64,000 bases of DNA from Modestobacter marinus (GTDB lineage Bacteria > Actinomycetota > Actinomycetes > Mycobacteriales > Geodermatophilaceae): positions 3,162,001 through 3,226,000 of the forward strand of contig NZ_JAAMPA010000001.1 of assembly GCF_011758655.1 (NCBI RefSeq). The letters are read 5' to 3'. Positions 57,121 through 64,000 of this stretch are shown here, piece by piece (position 1 is the stretch's first letter; each line of letters starts with the position of its first letter). Position numbers and translations under genes: made by a program. The notes beneath the pieces were generated by a model. The model was not told where the DNA came from, searched no databases, and was given only the letters and a program-made list of their open reading frames with translations.

Positions 57121-57879
57121 GTGGAGTCAGGACAGCAGCTGGACGGGCGGGTGGCGCTGGTCACCGGAGGTGCCCGGGGCATCGGTGCCGCGGTGGCCGG
57201 GGTGCTCGTCGCCCGCGGCGCGCAGGTGGTGGTCGCCGACGTGCTGGCCGCCGAGGGGGAGCAGCTGGTCTCGACCCTGGGGGCGGCGGCCCGGTACCAG
57301 CACCTGGACGTCGCCGACAGCGCGGCGTGGCACTCCGCCGTCATGGCCGCGGAGTCGGCGTTCGGCCCGGTCACCGTGCTGGTGAACAACGCCGGCGTCG
57401 TCGAGTTCGCCTCCATCGAGCGCTCGTCGGACGAGGTCTTCCGACGGGTGCTCGACATCGACCTGGTCGGTGCCTTCTTCGGCATGCGGGCCGTCCTGCC
57501 CGGCATGCGGCGGGCCGGCGGCGGGGTGGTCGTCAACATCTCCTCGACCGCCGGCCTCACCGGCTACGCGGGCATCGCCGCCTACGTCGCCGCGAAGTGG
57601 GGGCTGCGGGGGCTGACGAGGGCCGCGGCGCTGGAGTTCGCGCCGGACGGCGTCCGGGTCTGCTCCGTGCACCCGGGTCCCATCCGCACCCCGATGACCG
57701 CCGGGCTGGGAGCCGACACCATCGCGGGGCAGCCCATCGAGCGCTTCGGCGAACCGGACGAGGTCGCCCGCATGGTCGCCTTCGTGGTGGCCGAGGCCAC
57801 CTTCTCCACCGGCAGCGAGTTCGTGGTCGACGGGGGTGCGACGGCCGGCCTGTCGGCGGTGGTCCCGCCGCGCCGCTAA
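57121..57879 (+). CDS. SDR-family NAD(P)-dependent oxidoreductase
   Basis: The 252-residue product is a complete classical SDR: cofactor loop TGGARGIG, NNAGVVE, catalytic Ser in NISSTAG and YVAAK for Tyr and Lys, with VHPGPIRTPM and EFVVDGGATAG. It resembles hydroxysteroid dehydrogenase-like members. GTG is preceded by GAGGAGGAGC. It is divergent from the envelope operon, 430 bp away. The substrate is unknown. Confidence 0.92.
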   Translation: MESGQQLDGRVALVTGGARGIGAAVAGVLVARGAQVVVADVLAAEGEQLVSTLGAAARYQHLDVADSAAWHSAVMAAESAFGPVTVLVNNAGVVEFASIERSSDEVFRRVLDIDLVGAFFGMRAVLPGMRRAGGGVVVNISSTAGLTGYAGIAAYVAAKWGLRGLTRAAALEFAPDGVRVCSVHPGPIRTPMTAGLGADTIAGQPIERFGEPDEVARMVAFVVAEATFSTGSEFVVDGGATAGLSAVVPPRR

Positions 57880-57914
57880 CGGTGCGCGGACAGGGCCGGC
57901 GCACGCGTCCGGCT

Positions 57915-57935
57915 GTGCTGGACGACGTCCAGCAC
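57915..57935 (+). terminator. Hairpin after the SDR gene
   Basis: GTGCTGGAC and GTCCAGCAC form a perfect 9-bp stem with a 3-nt loop, 36 bp after the stop codon. The remaining 170 bp before the next gene show nothing clear. Confidence 0.6.
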
Positions 57936-58103
57936 GGCGCGGGTCGGGTCCGCCGGCAGGCGGTCGCCGTCGACCCGACGAGCAGGCCGGCGACCCGGGA
58001 CGGAGACCGAGGCCGTGTCGCCGTCCGTCGTGGCCGGTCGGCGGTGAGAGGCTCCCGTGCGGTCGCCGGAGTGGTGACCGGCCATGACGGGAGCTCACAG
58101 GCG

Positions 58104-59429
58104 ATGACGTCCTCGTTCGGCACCGGGGACCTGTCCCTGCTGCACCCGCTCGTCGGGGCCGACCTGCGCGTCCCCGTCGGCGGTGAGCCCCGCCGGTACG
58201 TCGACCTGGACGCCGCGGCGACCACGTCGGCGTCGGCGGGTGTGGTCCGGGCCGTGCAGGAGTTCCTGCCGTGGTACTCCAGCGTCCACCGGGGCGCCGG
58301 CGCGAAGTCGCAGGTCACCAGCGCCCGGTACGAGCAGGCCCGGGAGACCCTGACCCGGTTCGTGGGCGCCGACCCGGCCACGCACGTGGCCCTCTTCCCC
58401 CGGAACACCACCGAGGCCCTCAACCTGGTCGCCTTCCGGTTGGGCCTCACCCGGGACGACGTCGTGGTCACCACCGCCGTGGAGCACCACGCCAACCTGC
58501 TGCCCTGGCAGCGGCACGCGCAGCTGCGGGTCGTCGACGTCGACGAGTCCGGGACCTACGACGCCGCCGCCGTCGTCGCCGCCCTCGACGAGCGGCCCAC
58601 GCCGCGCGTGCTGGCGGTCTCCGGGGCGTCCAACGTCACCGGCTGGCTGCCCGACCTCGCCGCGATCACCGCGGCGGCACGGGACCGCGGGGTGCTGGTG
58701 GTGGTCGACGGGGCGCAGTTGGTGCCGCACCGGCCGGTGGACATGACCGCGCTCGGCATCGACGTGCTGGCGTGGTCCGGGCACAAGATGTTCGCACCCT
58801 TCGGCGCCAGCGGCCTGGTCGTCGACCGACGGCTGCTCGCCGACGGCGAGCCGTTCCTCGTCGGGGGCGGGGCGGTGAAGGCGGTCTCGCACGAGGAGGT
58901 CGTCTGGGCCGACACCCCCGACCGGGACGACGCGGGCACGCCCAACGTCATCGGCGTCGTGGCGCTGGCCGCCGCCGCGGCGGAGCTGCTCGCGGCGGGG
59001 GAGCGGAACCGGCGGCACGAGGACCTGCTCGTCCGCGCGCTGGACGACGAGCTCGCCACCGTCCCCGGGTTGCGCCGCCTGGGGCCCACCTCCGGGGACC
59101 GCCTGCCCGTGGCCGCGTTCGTCCTCGACGGGATGCCGCACGGCGAGGTCGCGGAGCGGCTGGCGCAGGAGCACGGCATCGGCGTGCGCAGCGGGTGCTT
59201 CTGCGCCCACCCGTACCTGAGCCGGCTGTTCGGGCTCACCCCGGCCGAGGTGCAGCAGTTCCACGACGACGCCCGGGCAGGGCGGGCCGACCGGCTGCCC
59301 GGCGCCGTCCGCGTGAGCTGCAGCCCGGCCACGCCACTGGCCGACGTCGCCACGCTGGGGGAGGCCCTGCGTGCCCTCACGTCCCGGGCCGCGACCCGGC
59401 CTGCCGCGACGGCCGGTCAGCTGCGCTGA
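58104..59429 (+). CDS. SufS-like class V aminotransferase, stand-alone
   Basis: The 441-residue product is a PLP enzyme of the cysteine desulfurase group. It has [13 protein letters not shown], the PLP lysine in WSGHKMFAPFG, and a cysteine pair in GVRSGCFCAHPY aligned with the catalytic loop. It is well diverged from the operon SufS at 10.4 kb and has no scaffold gene beside it, so it may be a desulfurase for another pathway or an isopenicillin-epimerase-like enzyme. ATG at 58104 is chosen because the ATG at 58084 is out of frame. It ends one base before the merR stop. Confidence 0.85.
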   Translation: MTSSFGTGDLSLLHPLVGADLRVPVGGEPRRYVDLDAAATTSASAGVVRAVQEFLPWYSSVHRGAGAKSQVTSARYEQARETLTRFVGADPATHVALFPRNTTEALNLVAFRLGLTRDDVVVTTAVEHHANLLPWQRHAQLRVVDVDESGTYDAAAVVAALDERPTPRVLAVSGASNVTGWLPDLAAITAAARDRGVLVVVDGAQLVPHRPVDMTALGIDVLAWSGHKMFAPFGASGLVVDRRLLADGEPFLVGGGAVKAVSHEEVVWADTPDRDDAGTPNVIGVVALAAAAAELLAAGERNRRHEDLLVRALDDELATVPGLRRLGPTSGDRLPVAAFVLDGMPHGEVAERLAQEHGIGVRSGCFCAHPYLSRLFGLTPAEVQQFHDDARAGRADRLPGAVRVSCSPATPLADVATLGEALRALTSRAATRPAATAGQLR

Positions 59430-59430
59430 C

Positions 59431-60228
59431 TCACCGCCTGGCCATCCGGAAGACGGGCCAGCCGATCTCGGTGCGCCAGGCGGCCGGGTCAGGGGTGTCG
59501 CGCGGTCCGACCAGGTAGGTCTCGCGCACCGGGCCGGCCACCGCCAGCGCGTTGGCCACCACCCACCTGCCGAGCTCGCCGTAGGTGACGTCGATGTCGT
59601 CGTGCTCCCCGGCGTGCACGGTGACGGCGAGTTCGACGGCCGGCAGCGTCACCGGGTGCACCCGGCCGCTGCGCGGGGGGTCGGTCGCCGGCCGGTACAC
59701 CAGCACGTGCCCGCGGCCGTCCTCGAACAGCGCGTTGTCGTACAGCCCGCCCGGGGCGCCGGTGCGCTCCTCGACCACGGCGTCCAGCTCGGCCATGGCG
59801 CCGGCGTACCAGGTGAGGACGTCGTCGTGGCCCACCTCGCTCTCGACGGCGGCCACGGTGGTCGCTGCCACCGCCCGCAGCTCGACGTCCAGGCGGGCCG
59901 GCTCCGGGTGCAGCAGCCGGCGCAGCGACACCACCGCGGCGCGGGTGCGGTCCAGCTCGGCCTCTAGCCGCTGCAGGTGCTCGGCGACCAGCGCTGCCCG
60001 GGTGCCCGGGTCGGGGGAGCGCAGGATCCGCTCGACGTCCGGCAGCGGGACGTCGAGCTGGCGCAGCCGGTGGATGACCTGGGCGGTCGGGATCTGCTCG
60101 GCACCGTAGTACCGGTAGCCGGTCGCGTCGTCCACGCTGGCCGGCTCCAGCAGGCCGGCGTCGTGGTAGCGGCGCAGGGTCCGGACACTCAGGTGGGTCA
60201 GCCGCGAGAACTCACCGATCGACAGCAC
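59431..60228 (-). CDS. MerR-family regulator with GyrI-like effector domain
   Basis: The 265-residue product has a MerR winged HTH (about 1-70; LSIGEFSRLTHLSVRTLRRYHDAGLL and YRYYG), a dimerisation coiled coil (about 75-115) and a GyrI-like small-molecule domain (about 120-265). MerR proteins untwist overlong promoters on binding a ligand. GTG at 60228 is 6 nt after the -10 of a 19-bp-spacer promoter, so the gene is probably autoregulated and leaderless. The same operator type occurs before the SnoaL-like gene at 39.3 kb. Confidence 0.92.
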   Translation of the reverse strand: MLSIGEFSRLTHLSVRTLRRYHDAGLLEPASVDDATGYRYYGAEQIPTAQVIHRLRQLDVPLPDVERILRSPDPGTRAALVAEHLQRLEAELDRTRAAVVSLRRLLHPEPARLDVELRAVAATTVAAVESEVGHDDVLTWYAGAMAELDAVVEERTGAPGGLYDNALFEDGRGHVLVYRPATDPPRSGRVHPVTLPAVELAVTVHAGEHDDIDVTYGELGRWVVANALAVAGPVRETYLVGPRDTPDPAAWRTEIGWPVFRMARR

Positions 60229-60234
60229 GCGTGC

Positions 60235-60265
60235 ACTCTGCACCCTCTCCCCGCGGGGGAGTCCA
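60235..60265 (-). promoter_or_regulatory. MerR-type autoregulated promoter
   Basis: On the minus strand TGGACT (60260-60265), a 19-bp spacer and CAGAGT (60235-60240) are followed by 6 nt and the merR GTG. The spacer contains CTCCCC-CGC-GGGGAG. The plus strand beyond it (CGACCGTCCCGCCGCAGG) looks like a decayed copy of the operator at 39.32 kb. Confidence 0.72.
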
Positions 60266-60439
60266 CTCCTCGACCGTCCCGCCGCAGGACAGGTCCAGCT
60301 GCACGGCCCAGCTCGCCGACCGCTGCCGAGGGCGTTGCCCGCTGCGGCACCGGGATCGGCTCGTCGTCCTCCTGGGTGGTCCGCGTAGGTGGTCCGGGCT
60401 ACGTTGACCGCTCGCTCGGTCACCGGAGACGAGGCCCAC

Positions 60440-61138
60440 GTGACGGTCAACGACTACGACGGCTTCGGCGCTGCGTACTCGGCGGAGAACGACGTCAACC
60501 TCCTCAACGCCCACTACGAACGACCCGCGATGCTGGACCTCCTCGGGGACGTGGGCGGCCGCCGGGTCCTGGATGCCGGCTGCGGCTCGGGCCCCCTCGC
60601 TGCGGCGCTGCGCGACCGGGGTGCGGTGGTGACCGGCTTCGACTCGAGCCCGGTCATGGTCGACCTGGCGAGGGAGCGGCTCGGCGAGGACGCCGACGTG
60701 CAGGTCGCCGACCTGTCCGCGCCGCTGCCCTTCCCCGACGGCGGGTTCGACGACGTGACGGCGTCCCTCGTCCTGCACTACCTGCGCGACTGGACGGCGC
60801 CGCTCGCCGAGCTGCGCCGGGTGCTGCGGCCCGGTGGCCGGCTGGTGCTGTCGGTCAACCACCCGAGCCTGTACAAGATGTTGCACCCCGAGACCGACTA
60901 CTTCGCGCTCGCCCAGTGGTCCGACGAGTACGACTTCGCCGGTCAGCACGCTGTGCTGACCTACTGGCACCGGCCGCTGCACGCCATGACCGACGCCTTC
61001 TCCGCCGCCGGCTTCCAGCTCGCCCGGATCAGCGAGCCGCCGTGGTCGCCGGACACCCCGGCCGAGCTGCTGCCCCCGCAGTTCGAGGGCCGCACGTCGT
61101 TCCTGAGCTTCGTCTTCTTCGTGCTGGTCGCGACCTGA
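60440..61138 (+). CDS. Class I SAM-dependent methyltransferase
   Basis: The 232-residue product has motif I VLDAGCGSGPLAAAL, the acidic ribose-binding end of strand 2 (VTGFDSSPVM), DLSAPLPFPDGGFDDV and the post-motif LRRVLRPGGRLVLSV. This is the UbiE/small-molecule type. GTG at 60440 is preceded by GGAGACGAGG. The substrate is unknown. It is divergent from merR with 210 bp between the starts. Confidence 0.9.
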   Translation: MTVNDYDGFGAAYSAENDVNLLNAHYERPAMLDLLGDVGGRRVLDAGCGSGPLAAALRDRGAVVTGFDSSPVMVDLARERLGEDADVQVADLSAPLPFPDGGFDDVTASLVLHYLRDWTAPLAELRRVLRPGGRLVLSVNHPSLYKMLHPETDYFALAQWSDEYDFAGQHAVLTYWHRPLHAMTDAFSAAGFQLARISEPPWSPDTPAELLPPQFEGRTSFLSFVFFVLVAT

Positions 61139-61168
61139 GCCCGTCTCTCCCGCTGGGCGCCGGCCTCG

Positions 61169-62053
61169 TCAGTGCCGGTCGGTCGCGGGGGCCTCGGCCG
61201 TCGGAGCCGTGGCGGTGGCCGCCCAGCTGGCCAGCAGCTTGAGGGCGTCCTCGGAGGCCGACCCCGGCTCGGCGGTGTAGATGGTCAGGCGGGGGTCCGA
61301 CGCGTCACCGGTGGGGACTTCGAAGGTCCGGTAGGTGAGGTCGAGGGTGCCGACGACGGGGTGGCGGAACTGCTTCGCGCCCTCGTGGTGGATGCGCACG
61401 TCGTGGGCGGCCCACCGGGTCCGGAACTCGGCACTGACCGTCGACAGCTCACCGACCAGCTCGCGCAGCTGCGTGTCGTTCGGCCGGCGGCCCGCCTCGG
61501 CGCGCAGCAGCGCGACCGTGACGTTGGCCGCCCCGGACCAGTCGGGGTAGAAGTCGTGCGCCCGCGGGTCGAGGAACTGGAACCGGGCGAAGTTCGCCGC
61601 TCCCCGCGGGTCGAACAGCGGGGCGTGCAGGGCCCGGCCCAGGGTGTTGCTGGCCACGATGTCCAGCCGGCGGTTGGCGACGAAGGCGGCCGAGCCGGTC
61701 ATCGAGTCCAGCATCCACTGCACCGACGGCGGGAGCTGCGCGCGGCTCCGGCGCTGCGGCGTCCGGGCCGGCCGCGCGGCGCGGGCCAGGTCGAACAGGT
61801 ACGTCCGCTCGGCGTCGTCCAGCCGGAGCGCCCGGGCGACTGCCTCCAGCACGTCCTCCGAGACGCCGGAGATGTGGCCCTTCTCCAGCCGGGTGTACCA
61901 GTCGGTGCTGACCCCTGCGAGGACGGCGACCTCCTCGCGCCGCAGGCCCGGCACCCGCCGCCGGCCCCCGCCCGGCAGCAGCCCGGCCTGCTCCGGGGTG
62001 ATCCGGGCCCGGCGGCTGGTCAGGAAGTCGCGGATGTCCGAGCGGTTGTCCAC
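61169..62053 (-). CDS. XRE-type regulator with MmyB-like ligand domain
   Basis: The 294-residue product has an N-terminal HTH (about 35-75; [21 protein letters not shown]) and a C-terminal MmyB-like PAS domain (about 105-270; [37 protein letters not shown]). The family often sits beside, and controls, alcohol dehydrogenase or SDR genes, probably with a fatty-acid-like ligand. GTG at 62053 is 7 nt after TAACGT, so the transcript is leaderless. It diverges from the cupin remnant and ADH gene. Confidence 0.92.
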   Translation of the reverse strand: MDNRSDIRDFLTSRRARITPEQAGLLPGGGRRRVPGLRREEVAVLAGVSTDWYTRLEKGHISGVSEDVLEAVARALRLDDAERTYLFDLARAARPARTPQRRSRAQLPPSVQWMLDSMTGSAAFVANRRLDIVASNTLGRALHAPLFDPRGAANFARFQFLDPRAHDFYPDWSGAANVTVALLRAEAGRRPNDTQLRELVGELSTVSAEFRTRWAAHDVRIHHEGAKQFRHPVVGTLDLTYRTFEVPTGDASDPRLTIYTAEPGSASEDALKLLASWAATATAPTAEAPATDRH

Positions 62054-62060
62054 GGACCCG

Positions 62061-62066
62061 ACGTTA
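62061..62066 (-). promoter_or_regulatory. Leaderless promoter -10 of the XRE regulator
   Basis: The minus strand has TAACGT followed by 7 nt and the GTG start. Confidence 0.55.
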
Positions 62067-62185
62067 CGTGCGGGCCGCTGCCGTGGGGGGTCGAGCTGGT
62101 ACCCCCCACAGGCCCGCCCTCCCACGTGCACGCCCGCAGGCGTTCGGTGGACGTCGACACCCGCTGCGCACCGAGGAGGACGTCC

Positions 62186-62269
62186 GTGCAGATCACCCGC
62201 AGCTCCGTCGACACCGTTCCCGGCCCGGCGGACTGGTCCACCGGCGTCGTCGCTGTCGCCGTCGCCTGA
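62186..62269 (+). pseudogene. Truncated cupin-domain gene
   Basis: GTG with GAGGAGG 6 nt upstream opens a 27-codon frame, [17 protein letters not shown] then [10 protein letters not shown] and TGA. This is the start of the small cupin family whose members begin MQITR...PGPADWFTG. The remaining 100 or so residues of the cupin, including the metal histidines, are absent. The intact ribosome site suggests recent loss by internal deletion. It lies between the XRE regulator and the ADH, a place where cupin genes are often found. Confidence 0.65.
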
Positions 62270-62304
62270 CCCACCCACCCACCCACCTGAACAAGGAGCA
62301 CGTC

Positions 62305-63345
62305 ATGCGCGTCAACGCCTACGCCGCCCCCGCCGCCGGACAGCCGCTCGCCCCCACCACCATCGAGCGCCGGGACGTCGGCCCGAACGACGTGCTGATC
62401 GCGATCACGCACGCCGGCATCTGCCACTCCGACATCCACACCGTCAACGGCGACTGGGGCCCGCAGCCCTTCCCCGTCGTCCCCGGCCACGAGATCGTCG
62501 GCACCGTCGCCGAGGTCGGGCCGGACGTCACCACGCACCGGGTCGGGGACCGGGTCGGGGTCGGCTGCATGGTCAACAGCTGCGGCCACTGCGCCAACTG
62601 CCGGGCCGGCGACGAGCAGTACTGCCTCGAGGGCATGGTCGGCACCTATGCCGTCACCGACCGGGACGGCAGCAGCACCCAGGGCGGCTACTCCACCCAC
62701 GTGGTGGTCGACGCCGGCTTCGTCCTGCGGGTGCCCGAGGGCATCGACTCGGCGTCCGCGGCACCGCTGCTCTGCGCCGGCATCACCACCTTCTCCCCGC
62801 TGCGCCGCTGGGGCGCCGGCCCGGGGAAGAAGGTCGCCGTCGTGGGCCTGGGCGGGCTCGGGCACATGGCGGTCAAGCTCGCGCACGCCCTGGGTGCGGA
62901 GGTGACGGTGCTGTCGCAGTCGCTGAAGAAGCAGGAGGACGGCCTGCGGCTCGGTGCCGACGCCTACTTCGCCACCAGCGACCCGGACACCTTCAGCGAA
63001 CTGGCGGGCCGCTTCGACCTGATCGTCAACACCGTCAGCGCCGTGATCGACGTCGACGCGTACCTGTCGCTGCTGGCCGTGGACGGCGCCCTGGTCAACG
63101 TGGGCGCCCCGGCCGAGCCGCTGAGCCTGAACGCCATGTCGCTGATCGGCGGGCGGCGCACCTACGCCGGCTCGATGATCGGCGGCGTCGCCGAGACCCA
63201 GGAGATGCTCGACTTCTGCGCCGCGCACGGCATCGGCGCCGAGGTGGAGGTCATCCCGGCCGACCAGGTCAACGAGGCCTACGAGCGGGTGCTGGCCTCC
63301 GACGTCCGCTACCGGTTCGTCATCGACACCGCGACCCTGGCCTGA
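62305..63345 (+). CDS. Zinc-dependent NAD(P) alcohol dehydrogenase
   Basis: The 346-residue product is a cinnamyl/YahK-type medium-chain alcohol dehydrogenase. Catalytic zinc ligands are the Cys in AGICHSDIH and the His in PGHEIVG; structural zinc cysteines are in [17 protein letters not shown]. The cofactor loop is [18 protein letters not shown] with SQSLKK suggesting NADP. AAGGAG lies 6 nt before the ATG. It is likely controlled by the divergent XRE regulator and reduces aldehydes. Confidence 0.94.
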   Translation: MRVNAYAAPAAGQPLAPTTIERRDVGPNDVLIAITHAGICHSDIHTVNGDWGPQPFPVVPGHEIVGTVAEVGPDVTTHRVGDRVGVGCMVNSCGHCANCRAGDEQYCLEGMVGTYAVTDRDGSSTQGGYSTHVVVDAGFVLRVPEGIDSASAAPLLCAGITTFSPLRRWGAGPGKKVAVVGLGGLGHMAVKLAHALGAEVTVLSQSLKKQEDGLRLGADAYFATSDPDTFSELAGRFDLIVNTVSAVIDVDAYLSLLAVDGALVNVGAPAEPLSLNAMSLIGGRRTYAGSMIGGVAETQEMLDFCAAHGIGAEVEVIPADQVNEAYERVLASDVRYRFVIDTATLA

Positions 63346-63393
63346 CCCCGCGCCGCCCCGCCGGGCCACGGGTGGCGGTCCACGCGTGACAGT

Positions 63394-63427
63394 GCGGCCG
63401 ACCCGACGAGGAGGTCGGGTCGGCCGC
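63394..63427. terminator. Bidirectional terminator between ADH and msrA
   Basis: A perfect 14-bp stem (GCGGCCGACCCGAC with its complement) encloses GAGGAG, and GTGAC/GTCAC can extend it outside. It lies between two convergent genes. Confidence 0.85.
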
Positions 63428-63438
63428 CGTCACCGTGC

Positions 63439-63951
63439 TCAGGCGGTGTGCGCCTCGCGGCGGGGGAGGACCCAGTCCGGCCGCACGAAGTGGCAGGTGT
63501 AGCCGAACGGGATCTTCTGCAGGTAGTCCTGGTGCTCCTCCTCGGCCTGCCAGAAGTCGCCGGCCGGCTCCACCTCGGTGACGACCTTGCCCGGCCAGAT
63601 GCCCGAGGCGTCGACGTCGGCGATGGTGTCCAGGGCGACGCGCTGCTGCTCCTCGGACGTGTAGTAGATCGCCGAGCGATAGCTGCGGCCGACGTCGTTG
63701 CCCTGCCGGTCCTTGGTCGAGGGGTCGTGGATCTGGAAGAAGAACTCCAGCAGCTCGCGGTAGGAGATCACCGCGGGGTCGAAGACGATCTCGACGGCCT
63801 CGGCGTGGTCACCGTGGTTCCGGTAGGTGGCGTTGGGGGTGTCGCCGCCGGAGTAGCCGACCCGGGTGGAGATCACCCCGGGGCGCTTGCGCAGCAGGTC
63901 CTGGGCGCCCCAGAAGCAGCCCCCGGCGAGGATCGCGGTCTCAGTGCTCAA
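63439..63951 (-). CDS. msrA: Peptide-methionine (S)-S-oxide reductase
   Basis: MsrA repairs oxidised methionine in proteins. The 170-residue product has the catalytic C12 in [21 protein letters not shown], the [13 protein letters not shown] strand and [14 protein letters not shown] near the end, whose cysteine may resolve the intermediate. The start is TTG with GAGGAGAG upstream. It is the last gene in the window. Confidence 0.96.
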   Translation of the reverse strand: MSTETAILAGGCFWGAQDLLRKRPGVISTRVGYSGGDTPNATYRNHGDHAEAVEIVFDPAVISYRELLEFFFQIHDPSTKDRQGNDVGRSYRSAIYYTSEEQQRVALDTIADVDASGIWPGKVVTEVEPAGDFWQAEEEHQDYLQKIPFGYTCHFVRPDWVLPRREAHTA

Positions 63952-64000
63952 CGTGTCTCTCCTCTTCGTTCGGACGTCGTTGCCACAACACCGCCGCGGG

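Overview
The window is very GC-rich DNA with actinobacterial features: many GTG starts, some TTG starts, tightly overlapping ATGA, GTGA and TGATG gene junctions, and several promoters of the TANNNT plus 6-8 nt plus start-codon (leaderless) kind. Gene content and style suggest a Geodermatophilaceae-like actinomycete (Blastococcus, Geodermatophilus or Modestobacter); this is an inference from memory, not a database match. I see no tRNA, rRNA, insertion sequence, prophage or CRISPR array.

The first 35.6 kb is largely a core block whose order recalls the Mycobacterium tuberculosis ctaB-ctaA-suf-acn-rip-moxR region. It starts with ctaB and ctaA (heme A synthesis), convergent across a 790-bp gap filled by a 16-bp tandem array. 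Next come a ClpC-like unfoldase and the operon sufR-sufB-sufD-Rieske-sufC-sufS-sufU-sufT plus an acetyltransferase, almost all translationally coupled, which builds Fe-S clusters. After a large SCO7613-like membrane protein follow an ABC-F ATPase, a 76-residue HTH protein, an enoyl-CoA hydratase, an ABC exporter, a sulfurtransferase, a CbiX-like chelatase, an SDR-fold protein and the Fe-S enzyme aconitase. Then come a PAP2 protein, a sirtuin and an acyl-CoA ligase. A NlpC/P60 cell-wall hydrolase under a c-di-AMP (ydaO-type) riboswitch and a MoxR-DUF58-VWA operon close the block.

From 35.7 to 57 kb the content is accessory and looks like an envelope and dormancy/stress region: a glycosyltransferase with a lipoprotein, two universal stress proteins plus a decayed third, Hsp20, an ABC-2 exporter, an Acg-type nitroreductase, two UPF0104 flippase-like proteins (one fused to PAP2 and a kinase-like domain), a PAP2-like/PhoD fusion, and a PEP-synthase/rifampin-phosphotransferase-like enzyme. 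Several promoters here carry similar GGGCC-N-GGNCC boxes resembling DosR/DevR sites, which suggests a shared hypoxia or dormancy regulon whose regulator lies outside the window.

The last 7 kb holds an SDR, a free-standing SufS-like enzyme, a MerR/GyrI-like regulator, a methyltransferase, an XRE/MmyB-type regulator facing a truncated cupin gene and a zinc alcohol dehydrogenase, and msrA. The MerR promoter at 60.2 kb and the promoter of a SnoaL-like gene at 39.3 kb share about 80 bp of diverged sequence, with matching 19-bp-spacer operators, as if one divergent regulator/target pair had been duplicated and split.
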